The position numbers were made by a program, and so were the translations under genes. A stretch of 64,000 nucleotides of DNA from the NCBI RefSeq assembly GCF_030068605.1, contig NZ_JASJOU010000015.1, forward strand, positions 62,001 through 126,000, in the 5' to 3' direction. The notes beneath the pieces are model-generated. The model saw only the letters and a list, made by a program, of their open reading frames with translations. It was not told the DNA's origin and did not search any database. Positions 1-10,194 of the stretch are shown here, piece by piece; within the stretch, counting starts at the first letter, position 1, and each line of letters opens with the position of its first letter. This DNA is from Xanthocytophaga agilis (GTDB lineage Bacteria; Bacteroidota; Bacteroidia; Cytophagales; 172606-1).

Positions 1-1702
1 TCTGAGCAATGGTCATTGGTCCTGTTCCTTGCTCTACAGTCACATTATAAAAATTCAGTAGCCCGCTCACATATCCACTTGTCCCTTTTTCCATAGAAGC
101 GGTCGATTTAAATAGTACTTTTCCCACTCCACTGGTCGTTCCAAACTCAAGTCTTCCTCCACTACAATTGTAGGTAACTTTGTCATAGAAAATAACGTTT
201 CCTGCTGTTCCGACTGTAATCCAGGCTTGCCAGTTGGTCGGATCCCACTGGTTGGTAAAAGTCACTGGTCCATAAAAGTTTATCACCGAACTGGCAGAAG
301 TACCAAGGTTTAACTGACTGGCTGAAGAATTATACATCAGCGCTTCTTTGCGGAAATTAGACGCTGACACATTCGTTGATCCCCCTTCATTGCGGATTTC
401 AGCATACTCTTTAAATTCTCCCTGTGGCCAGTGATAGCTACCCGATTTGCTGACAAACTTATAGGTATCTTCATAGGTATTCCATCCGGGACGATAAGCT
501 CCACCCCCTGATTCAAACGTGACCACCACAGGACCTTTGAATGTATTACCTGTAGGAGAACTAGCCGCATCATTTTTCTGGCGCATGATATGGCTCAAAG
601 CCCCGAAGAAAGTACAGTTTGTCCAGCTAGGATAGGGTGTGATGATGGTTCCTCCATTACTTTGAATGGTAGCTGAGGTCCAGGTAGTAGTAGCAGCTGT
701 CAGGGTTTGTCCATTTAGATCCAGTTTACCCCCTGTATTAATAGCAAAGTTACTCACTGTGGTAGCAGCGGGTAACACAGGACAGGTGGTACAACTGTTA
801 ATCACTATATTACTTACTGAGGTAGGTGCCAGTTCTCCCTGCCAGTTGGAAGCAGTGCTCCAGTCAGTGGAAACAGGGGTGCTTTTCCAGACAGCTGTAG
901 CCGGTCCATGCGGGTAAGCAGCCAGGTTAAATACTTCTGTGTCAGTAAGTGCACGGTTATAAATACGCACCTCATCTATTTTTCCATGGGTGGCATTGGC
1001 AGCCGTGGCACTACTCATATAAAATCCACCCCAGGTAACGGGATTAGTCATGGCTTTGGATCCGAGTAACACTCCATTTTTGTAGACTCTGCCTGTTCCG
1101 GTAGTACTGCCACTACTCCCAGCGGTAAAGGTAAAAACCATGTGATACCATTGATACGTACCAAACTGGACATTAGAAACGCCTGAGGTATTGTAGGGAC
1201 TGATACAGGTATTCTGATCGGTTCCTACATACATCCCACCATAATTATCCATATAAAAAATAAATCCTCCCCATCCTACTCGTGATCCTAATTGGGACAC
1301 TGTGGTTCCAAATGAATAGGGAGCAATCCAGAAGGAAACCGTAAAGTTGGTTGGTTTCCAGTTAAGCCCTCCAGTAGCCGAAGTCACAGCCGTCCAACCT
1401 GTTCGGCTCGCAGCTTCCAGACACGAGCCTACCCGACCTGCAGTAGTAGAACTTACTGTTCCCGATAAGGTTCCTGTATTGTTATTGCCTGATCCATCGG
1501 CTAACGTGGTAGAAGCCCCATCTTCCAGTGCCCAGTGCATCACCAGCCCATCGGTTGGAGGAGCAGTCTGTGCCTGTACTCTTTGGCTGAACAAAAGCAG
1601 TAGTACTAAAACAACGCCTGGTACGGGTTGTATCAATACACCTTGAATACGTTGTTTTATGATTTGTTTGAGAAAGAATCGTATATAAACTGTGTGTTGC
1701 AT
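1..1702 (-). CDS. LamG-domain secreted surface protein, 3' end outside window
   Basis: An open minus-strand frame runs from an ATG at 1702 to the left edge without a stop, so the C-terminus is missing. A basic N-terminus and a hydrophobic stretch ending in a VQAQ-type cleavage site (about residues 30-46) indicate Sec export. Residues about 50-255 read as a concanavalin-like LamG fold: it opens with LVMHWALEDG, has the WYHMVFTFT strand, and closes with KIDEVRIYNRALTDTEV, the classic end of this domain. After it comes a STDWSTASNWQG segment typical of Bacteroidota surface proteins that end in a T9SS sorting domain. It follows two other exported proteins on the same strand and may share their transcript. 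Binding of glycans or matrix is inferred from the fold only. Confidence 0.8.
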   Translation of the reverse strand, partial: MQHTVYIRFFLKQIIKQRIQGVLIQPVPGVVLVLLLLFSQRVQAQTAPPTDGLVMHWALEDGASTTLADGSGNNNTGTLSGTVSSTTAGRVGSCLEAASRTGWTAVTSATGGLNWKPTNFTVSFWIAPYSFGTTVSQLGSRVGWGGFIFYMDNYGGMYVGTDQNTCISPYNTSGVSNVQFGTYQWYHMVFTFTAGSSGSTTGTGRVYKNGVLLGSKAMTNPVTWGGFYMSSATAANATHGKIDEVRIYNRALTDTEVFNLAAYPHGPATAVWKSTPVSTDWSTASNWQGELAPTSVSNIVINSCTTCPVLPAATTVSNFAINTGGKLDLNGQTLTAATTTWTSATIQSNGGTIITPYPSWTNCTFFGALSHIMRQKNDAASSPTGNTFKGPVVVTFESGGGAYRPGWNTYEDTYKFVSKSGSYHWPQGEFKEYAEIRNEGGSTNVSASNFRKEALMYNSSASQLNLGTSASSVINFYGPVTFTNQWDPTNWQAWITVGTAGNVIFYDKVTYNCSGGRLEFGTTSGVGKVLFKSTASMEKGTSGYVSGLLNFYNVTVEQGTGPMTIAQ

Positions 1703-1777
1703 ACATGTGTTGATTAAAGTCCGGATAGGTGAGAAGGTACTACCATTTTCAAGAAAAGAGTGAGTTAACTATCCTTC

Positions 1778-3070
1778 TCAGATCTTACGAATAGTCAGAT
1801 TCCCATTGTGCACCCATAGACGAATGAGCTTATTTCCAGCGCCAATCTGTTGCTCTGAGTAGGTGTTAAAGCCGATGAATCTTCCTTCCTGATCGGTTTG
1901 AGGGCGGGCTTTTCCAGCCCATATCTGCTGCTCAAGCGGTAATCCATTGGGATATAAGCGGGTATCTGCTGTCAGATTCTCAACAGGGGCAAATCCATTC
2001 TCCACCTTATAGACAGCAGGCACTATCTCTGTGCTAGGTGCAGAAAGGTCTTCCTGTTGAATGATCACTAACTTACCTTGAAAGCTAGCCGGAATAGCCA
2101 GTGTGAGATTGGCACTCTCTACCCGAATATCCACTGGATCCGTGCTTTTTGCTCCGCTAGCACTTAGTTGCAGTGACACATCGGATTGCTGACTGGTGAG
2201 GGTAATAGCTCCTTCTGCGGAAAGAATCTGAGTAGGGGAATGATCCAGACCCAGTGTCAACTCCTTGGTTGTTTTTTCGATTTTGACTGACCCATTGGCA
2301 ATAAACAGATTACCACCATAGGGCAAGGTTTCGATTTCTACGATCTGATTATTGCTTTGCAAGGAAAGCGGCGTTTGATTGGAAGTAAAATAAGCTGAAC
2401 TATAGCGCCTGGTTATGGTTCCATCCTGGGTAAAAGCAGCCAGGTTCCCTTTCAGATTTTGTAATGTCAGATTACCTTTCTGCACACTGATAGCTCCTTC
2501 CAGTTCTGAATCGGAAAGCATGACATTGCCTTGTCCAAGCTGCATACGCAGATTTCCTTTCAGTCGGGTCAGCATGGCATTTCCCTGTTGTAAATCTCCT
2601 TCCAGAAAAGCAGACAAATCCGAAAGCTCAATATCTCCTTTCTCCAGTTGAAAAGACAGCGAATGATTTGTAGGAAAAGCGAGCTGTAGCTTCTGATGAG
2701 AAATCTCAGAGTATTTGGAAAAAATATGTATCCCATCAGTCGCCTCCAGGCGGTTAACAAGGGTATCCAACTTTTTGTCAGATGTAGTATTAGCTACAAA
2801 TACAGATGTAGTTTGATCCTGACCTAGAGTATTAGCTTGTGTAGCAGTCAGATTAGCTGACTGAGAAGCCAAACGCATGGCAGCTTTGATTTGGGAACTG
2901 CCTACTACCTGTAATCCGCCTTGTGTACGTAGATTTATCTCTATTTTTTTTATGGATGGGCTATTGGATGTAAGTGTATCTGATGGTAAATAAACCAGCC
3001 TTGTCCTATATGAGCTGGCAGACAAGGCTATCGACCAGAAGAAAACAAACAGATAAAGACAATATTTCAT
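1778..3070 (-). CDS. secreted DUF4097-like beta-repeat protein
   Basis: A 430-residue protein with a clear signal peptide (start chosen at the ATG at 3070, directly before the hydrophobic core; an ATG nine bases upstream is possible). The middle (about residues 150-330) is a run of short repeats of the kind GDIELSD, GNLRMQLGQGNVMLSD and GNLTLQNLKGNL, which suggests a stacked beta structure like DUF4097 or adhesin-like domains. The C-terminus carries a longer unique part. It lies between the RHS protein and the LamG protein, all on the minus strand and all exported, so the three may act at the cell surface together. No catalytic motif is visible and the function is unknown. Confidence 0.65.
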   Translation of the reverse strand: MKYCLYLFVFFWSIALSASSYRTRLVYLPSDTLTSNSPSIKKIEINLRTQGGLQVVGSSQIKAAMRLASQSANLTATQANTLGQDQTTSVFVANTTSDKKLDTLVNRLEATDGIHIFSKYSEISHQKLQLAFPTNHSLSFQLEKGDIELSDLSAFLEGDLQQGNAMLTRLKGNLRMQLGQGNVMLSDSELEGAISVQKGNLTLQNLKGNLAAFTQDGTITRRYSSAYFTSNQTPLSLQSNNQIVEIETLPYGGNLFIANGSVKIEKTTKELTLGLDHSPTQILSAEGAITLTSQQSDVSLQLSASGAKSTDPVDIRVESANLTLAIPASFQGKLVIIQQEDLSAPSTEIVPAVYKVENGFAPVENLTADTRLYPNGLPLEQQIWAGKARPQTDQEGRFIGFNTYSEQQIGAGNKLIRLWVHNGNLTIRKI

Positions 3071-3206
3071 AATAAGCAATTAAAAGCAGAATGGTTACAG
3101 ATTAAATGAATCAGGTATCGTATTTCTCTTACCAGCAGACAGTAAAGTTATCCTCTGATCTGAATGACAGACAAGAAAATACTTCACACAGGATATATTT
3201 TAGTGT

Positions 3207-6200
3207 TTACTCGAGTGCAGGTTGTCCCTGATAATGATAGCGATACTGCTTGACAATGTAACCTTTCTGATCTCGGATTACACGCAACCGTTGCAGCGAA
3301 TCATACTCATAGGTGAGTGTTTTGCCATCTACTCCACTGACTGTCTTTACTCCTATCAGTGGCAAATACGTATAGGTGCTTACCATCGCTTTGGGAATGG
3401 TACGAAGCTTGGCCAAATCATCCAGGTAATCATCTATTGTAGGACTCTGGGCAATGGCATCCACCACACTTTGTCCGCCTATCGCATCAAGCACCTGCTG
3501 ATAGGTAGCATTTTTAATCTCAGCTACCGGATACTGATGGCCATAGCCCCACAGATAAATCAAAGGAATATCAGAGGGTTTGCTTAGCTGACGGATATTG
3601 GCAAATGAATCATAACTATAACTGATACGGCTCTGATAGCGGTTGTCAATAGCAAAGCCTGTGGCAGTAGTGTTGCCAAACGGTAATTGTCCCACTGCCC
3701 GATTAGAAAACTTAAAGTTAGCCAATGCAACTGGCGAAGCAGTCTCAAGTAGAAAGGTCTGATCTTTGCAAATTGAGCAGGTTGTCTGATAGGTAGTGAT
3801 CTGTCCGGAAAGAATGCTGGTGGTATTGTCTGCATTGACCTGATAGCTTACAGTTTCGATTGGCAAGGCATGCAGGAAACGGGTTTTCATCGCATCAATG
3901 AAAGGAGTACCTGCTGGATAATCTTCCGGATAGGTAGTAATGCTAACTAGTATTTTGCCATCACTGCCAGTTGTTTCACTACGTGTAGGCAAATAGTGTG
4001 ACGGGTTGTCTGAAAAACTTCGGCTTACAGAAACCACCGGATGGGCAGTTCCCTGGGCATCATAGGAAACCGCAGTTTGAGTTTGGGTAGTATTATTCTG
4101 CCAGCGAAAGGTCATCGTGTACGACTTCCATGTCCCCCAGAAACGATAGGACTTTACCGATTGTAATACGACAGTGTTAAAACTGGATTCCTCTTTCTGA
4201 ATCAAACGTAACTGATTGTCTTTTTTCTCATAAATGTTTTTCTCCTGTAAAAATCCATTCATGTTTTTATCTTCATTCACTGGAAAGTCAGGAATATAAA
4301 TACACTTATTTTTAGCCGTCGGATAACGGATCAAATCTGGTTCATTATAGTAATAGTATACCTCTCGCCCTGCATCATCGTTCTGTCCTGTGCTAACAGA
4401 AACCTTACTATATCCTACACTACTACCCTGTGCAGTAGAACTTAAAGGATAGGTTGAGGACGAACGTATCAGATATCCTTTATAAGATAAATTATTTTCA
4501 TCAAAGTAATCTACAGGAAAAAGGTACTTAATCACATTGGACATTAGTTTTCCGCTGCTTTTCTCTATACCATCTGTATAATTATAGTTGTAAGTACGCA
4601 CAATATCCTTGGAAAGATTGATTCCATCTGAATCGATTGTTTGTCTAATGCGAAGTCCACCTCCGATTCGGGCGGTTGCTGTACTAAAGTTTGGAAACAA
4701 AATCTTAAAAGATATATTAAGCACCTCAATCCCTGTCTTAGGATTCTCATATAAGGGAGTACGAACAAAGATGTTTTTAAATACGATTCTGTATCGACCT
4801 GGGTACATAGTAAAGTCGTATCCAGGCGAAGTAAATGTTTCACTCGAACAGTCGTAGGGATTGCTTTGTCCCGGATTCTGCACCTGCCCCAGACAACCTG
4901 TTCCTGAACTGGTATACACAGGAGTAGGTCCTAACGTTCCATCAGAGTTAACAGGATAAATGGCAATCATATCACTTGGGCGTGCATAGGCTTTAAGAAA
5001 AACAAAAGATCCATTGGTCACAGAGAACTTTACATTCGTAGTTTGAGAGACCTCGAATATGTCTGACATTGTAGTGGGAAGTAAATTTCCACTAGCATCG
5101 AATTTGTCTACATTCCCTGCTGTAATGATTCTCATCTCATAACTGTCATCGCTTTCATTGACTAATTCTGGACGCAGTTCATAAGTATTAGGTTCAAATT
5201 CAAAACTGGTGAATCCTCCTGTAGGATAGATTATTTTAGTTAAAATACCAGCCTTCATATAAGGATAATCTTTTTTTCCATCGCTTCCAGTACTTCCATA
5301 ATCTGGAGTCCGGATACAAAATACATCCTGCCCTTCGTCTGAAGAGTTCAGAATGGTAACAGCAGTTGAGCCAGAAGGTTGATAACGCATTAGAGGAATT
5401 TGTGTTCCTGTTACGATGGCATTGTTCCACTCACCATTGTAATATCCCCAGTGGTCCTTATCAAAACTATTTTTGGAAGGAAGAGACTTTCGTTCATCAT
5501 AAAAGAACTGATGTCTTTTTTCTGTATTTTCAATCACTTCCGTTAATTTCAATCGTTGATATTCTTGTGTTTTTCCCTGATTAAAATAGCCATATTTCAG
5601 TTCAAACATTTTATTGAATACTGCATTGGCGGCATTCAGTGTTCGATTGGTCGCAGTAATCTTAATTTGCTTGAGCCGCTGGGGAACCGCTGGGGTGAAG
5701 GTATATCCACTAGGAGTAGTAAATGTGCCCAGATAGCCTATATCCGTTCTGTTTTCAGTAATAAATTCTACTTTTCCATCGCCAAAATGAATTTCTTTCA
5801 ACAATCGTTCTTTTGTTATTAATTGTGAGGTGGACACACTAGTACCTGCTCCGCTTACAGAATACCAAGCTCCACTGCTTTTTTCATTGCGCATTAGAGG
5901 AGATAAAGAAGCATAGTTGGTCGTCATATCATAGACAAAATCCACTGTTGTACCGGAGGGAGAAGTAATTTGATCCAGTTGCCAGGCACCAACCTGTTTG
6001 CAATTGATAGCGGAGTTGACATAGTCGTTATTGTAATCCTGTAATGCAAACGTCGAGCCATTACTACCAGGCTCTTCTCCATTAGATATATTTTCGATAC
6101 ACTTATTGTCTGCTGCTGCCAGAGTCGGCCATTCGCCAATACTTCTCCGAGTAAAGGTGAATTCTTTCGTTTCAAAGTGATATTTCATTCCATCTGCTGT

Positions 6201-6884
6201 AATGATTTCCCAGTAACCAGGTAAGTTGGTAGGAACTGTAGGCGTTGAGTTGGAATAATAGGTAATCGATATTTTCTGAGCATCCAACGGAATCCCTTTC
6301 ATAATGATCTTTTGACCGGCAGGGGTAGAAGAAACTTTATCCAATATAAATTTACCGCTTTGTCCTCCTATGTTGTAATAAAATATATCAGGCTCATAAT
6401 CAGCAACATTCTGATTATGATACTCAGTACCAGGATCATCCTCTTGAGGAAAATCCCATCCCTGCTGAGTCATAAAAGCCTCTGTCAGAGAAGGGTATCC
6501 CACACGTGTATTTTCCTGTAGTATATCATCATACCCTCGAATAGTCCGTGTAATGGTCCCACCAGCCATCAACGCCCAATTTAGACCTACTAAACTTGCT
6601 TCCTGGTCTACTTTTACTCCCTGAGCATGATAGGATAAAGATATGGGAAGTGTAATATCCCGATACTGAATCGTGTAGATGGGAATAGTCACATTGGGTA
6701 AACCAGTGTAAAGAGAAACAGGTACATTGCCAAATACACCCAGCGAAGCTGCATTAGGTGAGGGAGGTACAACCTTTGGCTGCCAATCTTGAGCTTGGAC
6801 TAAAATTGTCGTTAGTAAGGCCAAAAAAAGCAATCCCCATTTCCTGTGACGGATTAGTGGAGATAAGAGTAAAATCTTAATCAT
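3207..6884 (-). CDS. RHS/YD-repeat family secreted protein
   Basis: A 1225-residue protein with a signal peptide ending near LVQAQDW. The N-terminal part (about 35-110) has the stretch VSLYTGLPNVTIPIYTI followed by LPISLSYHAQGVKVDQEASLVGLNW, a hallmark of Bacteroidota RHS-like proteins related to the SpvB/TcdB shell. YD-type repeats are seen, for example VDFVYDMTT, ISYSYDS and LTYEYDSLQRLRVIRDQ. The protein stops at the motif KQYRYHYQGQPALE with no hyperconserved core domain and no variable toxin tip, so it is the shell part only. It is the first gene of a minus-strand run of three exported proteins. It may be a surface or filament protein rather than a toxin; that is inference. Confidence 0.8.
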   Translation of the reverse strand: MIKILLLSPLIRHRKWGLLFLALLTTILVQAQDWQPKVVPPSPNAASLGVFGNVPVSLYTGLPNVTIPIYTIQYRDITLPISLSYHAQGVKVDQEASLVGLNWALMAGGTITRTIRGYDDILQENTRVGYPSLTEAFMTQQGWDFPQEDDPGTEYHNQNVADYEPDIFYYNIGGQSGKFILDKVSSTPAGQKIIMKGIPLDAQKISITYYSNSTPTVPTNLPGYWEIITADGMKYHFETKEFTFTRRSIGEWPTLAAADNKCIENISNGEEPGSNGSTFALQDYNNDYVNSAINCKQVGAWQLDQITSPSGTTVDFVYDMTTNYASLSPLMRNEKSSGAWYSVSGAGTSVSTSQLITKERLLKEIHFGDGKVEFITENRTDIGYLGTFTTPSGYTFTPAVPQRLKQIKITATNRTLNAANAVFNKMFELKYGYFNQGKTQEYQRLKLTEVIENTEKRHQFFYDERKSLPSKNSFDKDHWGYYNGEWNNAIVTGTQIPLMRYQPSGSTAVTILNSSDEGQDVFCIRTPDYGSTGSDGKKDYPYMKAGILTKIIYPTGGFTSFEFEPNTYELRPELVNESDDSYEMRIITAGNVDKFDASGNLLPTTMSDIFEVSQTTNVKFSVTNGSFVFLKAYARPSDMIAIYPVNSDGTLGPTPVYTSSGTGCLGQVQNPGQSNPYDCSSETFTSPGYDFTMYPGRYRIVFKNIFVRTPLYENPKTGIEVLNISFKILFPNFSTATARIGGGLRIRQTIDSDGINLSKDIVRTYNYNYTDGIEKSSGKLMSNVIKYLFPVDYFDENNLSYKGYLIRSSSTYPLSSTAQGSSVGYSKVSVSTGQNDDAGREVYYYYNEPDLIRYPTAKNKCIYIPDFPVNEDKNMNGFLQEKNIYEKKDNQLRLIQKEESSFNTVVLQSVKSYRFWGTWKSYTMTFRWQNNTTQTQTAVSYDAQGTAHPVVSVSRSFSDNPSHYLPTRSETTGSDGKILVSITTYPEDYPAGTPFIDAMKTRFLHALPIETVSYQVNADNTTSILSGQITTYQTTCSICKDQTFLLETASPVALANFKFSNRAVGQLPFGNTTATGFAIDNRYQSRISYSYDSFANIRQLSKPSDIPLIYLWGYGHQYPVAEIKNATYQQVLDAIGGQSVVDAIAQSPTIDDYLDDLAKLRTIPKAMVSTYTYLPLIGVKTVSGVDGKTLTYEYDSLQRLRVIRDQKGYIVKQYRYHYQGQPALE

Positions 6885-7409
6885 AGTAAGTGGTAGAACT
6901 ATACAGGTAACAAATTAAAACAGACAGACAGGAATTTTACAAATGAAACAGCAAGGCAAAGCTATGTACATCAAGCACTTAACCATGGCAAAATCTTTCT
7001 TTCAATAGGTTATTAAGAATTGAATTTATCTAATGCAAAGTACATGTAAACATAAGCTTGATATCTCTCTGGAAGGTTTAATTACAGAAAATAAAAAAGG
7101 TAAACATAGATTTTATCAAAAAAGAAGAAAATATTTTCTCCCTGATAAAATCCTATTTTAAGCTTAAAATCAAAAGTTTTTTCTAGGAAATGTTTACCTT
7201 TTGCTTTATTTGAAAACATATATACCTATTCCTATCATTGGGGGCATTGGTTAGTATATATAGCTTAACAAGCATAAATTCCTTACATTACCAATTTTAG
7301 TATTTTTTTCACACAATCGGCTGATTTGAAACACTTTAAGTAGAAAAAATTCATAAAATCCATATTTATCAGTTATAAAACGCTAATTAGTAACAAAATA
7401 TAAATTCAT
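6885..7409. promoter_or_regulatory. AT-rich divergent intergenic region
   Basis: This 525-base AT-rich gap separates the minus-strand RHS gene from the plus-strand LRR gene. It must hold the promoters of both. An imperfect inverted repeat around 7085-7200 (the reading aaaaaaggtaaacatagatt and, further on, aatgtttaccttttgc) is visible. I see no RNA gene and no open frame worth calling. Confidence 0.4.
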
Positions 7410-9080
7410 ATGATTTTATCTTTATTCTCGTCCATCTTTTCAGCAGCCACAATCTCAGAGAAGAAAAAAATATTCTCAGAGGTAAGAAGAAATTCCATTG
7501 TTCAGTCTCTATGTCTCTTCCTGTTTCTTTTAGGTGGACTAATCGAAGTTTCTGCACAGCAAACTAAAACACAGACAAAGCCGGGAAAGGTAGCATCAGC
7601 AAAAAGTACGTCTGCTAAATCGAGCAAAACAGACTCACTTACCTTCATCAAATCTCCAATATATACTTCTTTGCAGGAGGCACTCAAGAATCCTAAAAAA
7701 GTTTATAAACTTAAACTAGCTAATCTGGATTCGTTACCTTCTTCAATTGGGTCATTTCCTAATTTGAAAGTATTGGATCTGACCGGCTCTCATCTAAAAA
7801 CACTTCCGTCTCAGATTGGTAATCTCAAACAACTACAAGTACTCAAAGCAGACTCCAATCAACTGTCTTCCCTGCCAGAATCGATTACTCAGCTCAAACA
7901 ACTACAATTCCTTTCTCTGACTCATAATAAACTGACTTCTCTACCTGAAAAAATTGACTCGTTGCCTAATCTGAAAAGTCTCCAGATTCGGGGCAATGCA
8001 GAACTGAATCGTCTTCTTTCCAAGGACGAACTGGCTATGACCAAAACCTTCCAATCACTACAAGAAGCACTGGCACATCCGGATCAGGTGTATAAACTAG
8101 CGTTGAGCAAAGTGACTCAGCTACCTGAATCGATTGGTAGTCTGAAAAATCTGCAATCACTTTCAGTAGACAATGGAGCACTCACTACACTACCCGATCA
8201 AATTACTCAGTTAACCAAACTGCAGGATTTGTCGCTGGTTAATAATTCGATTAAGGAATTGCCTGCTTCGATTGGAAAGCTGCCCAACCTGCAAAGCCTG
8301 AATCTCTCACTCAATCCACTCGAAAAACTGCCAACAGAACTGGGTAATCTGTCTAAACTTGAATCGCTGACAGCTTTGCAGAATCGGATTTCTTCGCTCC
8401 CTTCTGAGTTAGGTAATTTGTCCTCATTAAAATCGCTGAATCTGACAGGCAACCAGTTAACGTCTCTGCCCGAATCGATTGGAAAACTGGGTAATCTACA
8501 ACAGTTGAATCTGATGGGAAATAAGCTCGAAAAACTGCCCTCTTCTCTGGGAGATATTTCCAAACTGGAAAAGTTGAATCTGTTTGGAAATAAGCTCACA
8601 TCACTTCCCGAATCCATCAGCAAACTCGAAAAATTGCAGTCAATGAATCTGTCTCAGAATGCCTTGCAAACCCTGCCTTCGCTGGATGGACTGAAAGGAC
8701 TGGAGTCTCTTTCATTGAATGAAAATCCGCTGATAGAGCTTCCATCTTCGATAGGAGAACTAACTAACCTGAAAGAGCTGAATCTGGCTGGAGGAAAACT
8801 CTCTAGTTTGCCTGAATCAATCGGTAAGCTGAAAAACCTTTCTGCGTTGGATTTGTCAGCCAATCAGTTATCAAGCCTACCTTCTTCCATTGGAGGACTC
8901 GAGAAATTAGAATCACTCGATGTCTGGTCGAATAAAATTACTTCGTTACCTGAACAGATTAATGGACTAAGCAGTTTGCATGATCTGAAGCTGCCTACTC
9001 AGTATCTGTCACGAACTGAACTGGATAAGCTCCGAATGAGCCTGATGAAAACCAAAGTGGTTTCCCTGCCTGGATTGTAA
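7410..9080 (+). CDS. leucine-rich repeat protein, exported
   Basis: A 556-residue protein. A hydrophobic segment (about residues 31-46) ending in EVSAQQ looks like a signal peptide, but it is preceded by about 30 unusual residues, so the true start may lie inside. From about residue 70 to 545 the protein is built from 23-residue LRRs of the LPxSIGxLxNLxxLxLxxNxL type. A partial duplication is visible: the segments SLQEALKNPKKVYKLKLANL and SLQEALAHPDQVYKLALSKV each begin an LRR block, so the array arose by duplication of a larger unit. Such proteins serve in protein-protein contacts. It is followed closely by a T9SS-type cargo gene in the same direction. Confidence 0.85.
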   Translation: MILSLFSSIFSAATISEKKKIFSEVRRNSIVQSLCLFLFLLGGLIEVSAQQTKTQTKPGKVASAKSTSAKSSKTDSLTFIKSPIYTSLQEALKNPKKVYKLKLANLDSLPSSIGSFPNLKVLDLTGSHLKTLPSQIGNLKQLQVLKADSNQLSSLPESITQLKQLQFLSLTHNKLTSLPEKIDSLPNLKSLQIRGNAELNRLLSKDELAMTKTFQSLQEALAHPDQVYKLALSKVTQLPESIGSLKNLQSLSVDNGALTTLPDQITQLTKLQDLSLVNNSIKELPASIGKLPNLQSLNLSLNPLEKLPTELGNLSKLESLTALQNRISSLPSELGNLSSLKSLNLTGNQLTSLPESIGKLGNLQQLNLMGNKLEKLPSSLGDISKLEKLNLFGNKLTSLPESISKLEKLQSMNLSQNALQTLPSLDGLKGLESLSLNENPLIELPSSIGELTNLKELNLAGGKLSSLPESIGKLKNLSALDLSANQLSSLPSSIGGLEKLESLDVWSNKITSLPEQINGLSSLHDLKLPTQYLSRTELDKLRMSLMKTKVVSLPGL

Positions 9081-9103
9081 AAGCATAAACATCTCTATTC
9101 GTA

Positions 9104-10159
9104 GTGAGAATCACTTTTTTTTATCAGCTTTTCTTATTGCTATTGCTGAGTATATCAGCCGTAGCACAAACACCTATTGTGTTCTCCAATCCCAGTATGG
9201 AAGGGTATGTTCAAATAAATATTCCTCCGCCAGGCTGGGATATTTGTGGAGAAGGAAGCACTCCTGACACACAACCAGGTTATTTTGGCGTGGTTACCCC
9301 TCCTTCAGATGGTAAAAGTTATGTAAGCATGGTTTGCCGGAGTAATAATACCTATGAAGCTATTTCACAAAAAGTCTTTCTTCAACAAGGCAATTCCTAT
9401 TGCTTTCGGCTGGATCTGGCTTTTTCTGCTACGTTTACAGATGCAGATGGGGATCACCGCCCTGCCTGCCTGAGGGTATGGAGTGGCAATGAATCTTGTG
9501 ACAGAAAGGAACTTTTATGGGTTTCTCCGAGAATTGATCATTACAACTGGAAAACATATCAGGTCTCTTTTACATCGCATCAGGCACAACCCTTACTCAT
9601 CTTTGAGATTTATTTCACAGAAAGTAAACCCTATCTGGGTCGTCTGCTGATAGATCATATCCAGAGTGTAGAAAAAGCAGACTTTCTTCCCGAATCACTT
9701 ACTGTCTGTGTAGATGATTCGCTTTTCGTAACAGCGGCCTCTTCTTTGCCAGAATCAATGACTCACTGGCAATGGCAGGATGAGCAGGGAGAATTACTCT
9801 CCAACGAGCAGAATCTCTGGATTCAAAAAACAGGAAAATACTATCTGACTGCCAGTAATGGATGTGTGATTTACAGAGATACCATGCTGGTAAAAGACAA
9901 AGAATGTGAGTCGGTATTTTTTATTCCCAATGTATTTACCCCCAATGCAGATGGACGAAATGAAATATTTGCTTTTCGGGGATTCAAACGGGAAGGATGG
10001 AATCTGCAAGTCTGTAACCGATGGGGAGAAATTGTCTATCAAAGTACTAATTATCAACAGGACTGGACAGCAGAAGGTCTTTCATCAGGTATGTATTATT
10101 ACCGCCTGGAAAAAGCTGGATTTAAACCCAAACTTGGTTGGGTAGAAGTGTTACGCTAA
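9104..10159 (+). CDS. T9SS cargo protein with gliding-type C-terminal domain
   Basis: A 351-residue exported protein. The frame opens with GTG at 9104, and the signal peptide ends at SAVAQT. The first half is a beta-rich region with a jelly-roll look (FSNPSMEGYVQINIPPPGWDIC is its beginning). The C-terminal 80 residues carry the CHU_C/gliding motility-associated signature: FIPNVFTPNADGRNE, then RWGEIVYQS and SGMYYYRLE. This domain directs secretion and surface attachment through the type IX secretion system. It lies 23 bases after the LRR gene and before a small outer-membrane-type gene, so the three probably form one operon. Confidence 0.85.
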   Translation: MRITFFYQLFLLLLLSISAVAQTPIVFSNPSMEGYVQINIPPPGWDICGEGSTPDTQPGYFGVVTPPSDGKSYVSMVCRSNNTYEAISQKVFLQQGNSYCFRLDLAFSATFTDADGDHRPACLRVWSGNESCDRKELLWVSPRIDHYNWKTYQVSFTSHQAQPLLIFEIYFTESKPYLGRLLIDHIQSVEKADFLPESLTVCVDDSLFVTAASSLPESMTHWQWQDEQGELLSNEQNLWIQKTGKYYLTASNGCVIYRDTMLVKDKECESVFFIPNVFTPNADGRNEIFAFRGFKREGWNLQVCNRWGEIVYQSTNYQQDWTAEGLSSGMYYYRLEKAGFKPKLGWVEVLR

Positions 10160-10194
10160 AACTATTGTAGAAAATCATTGTCGATGAAAAACGT

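Noticed and set aside
7410-9080. Minus-strand frames over the LRR gene (for example 8207..8623)
   Set aside because: They are mirror images of the LRR periodicity and carry no independent signal.
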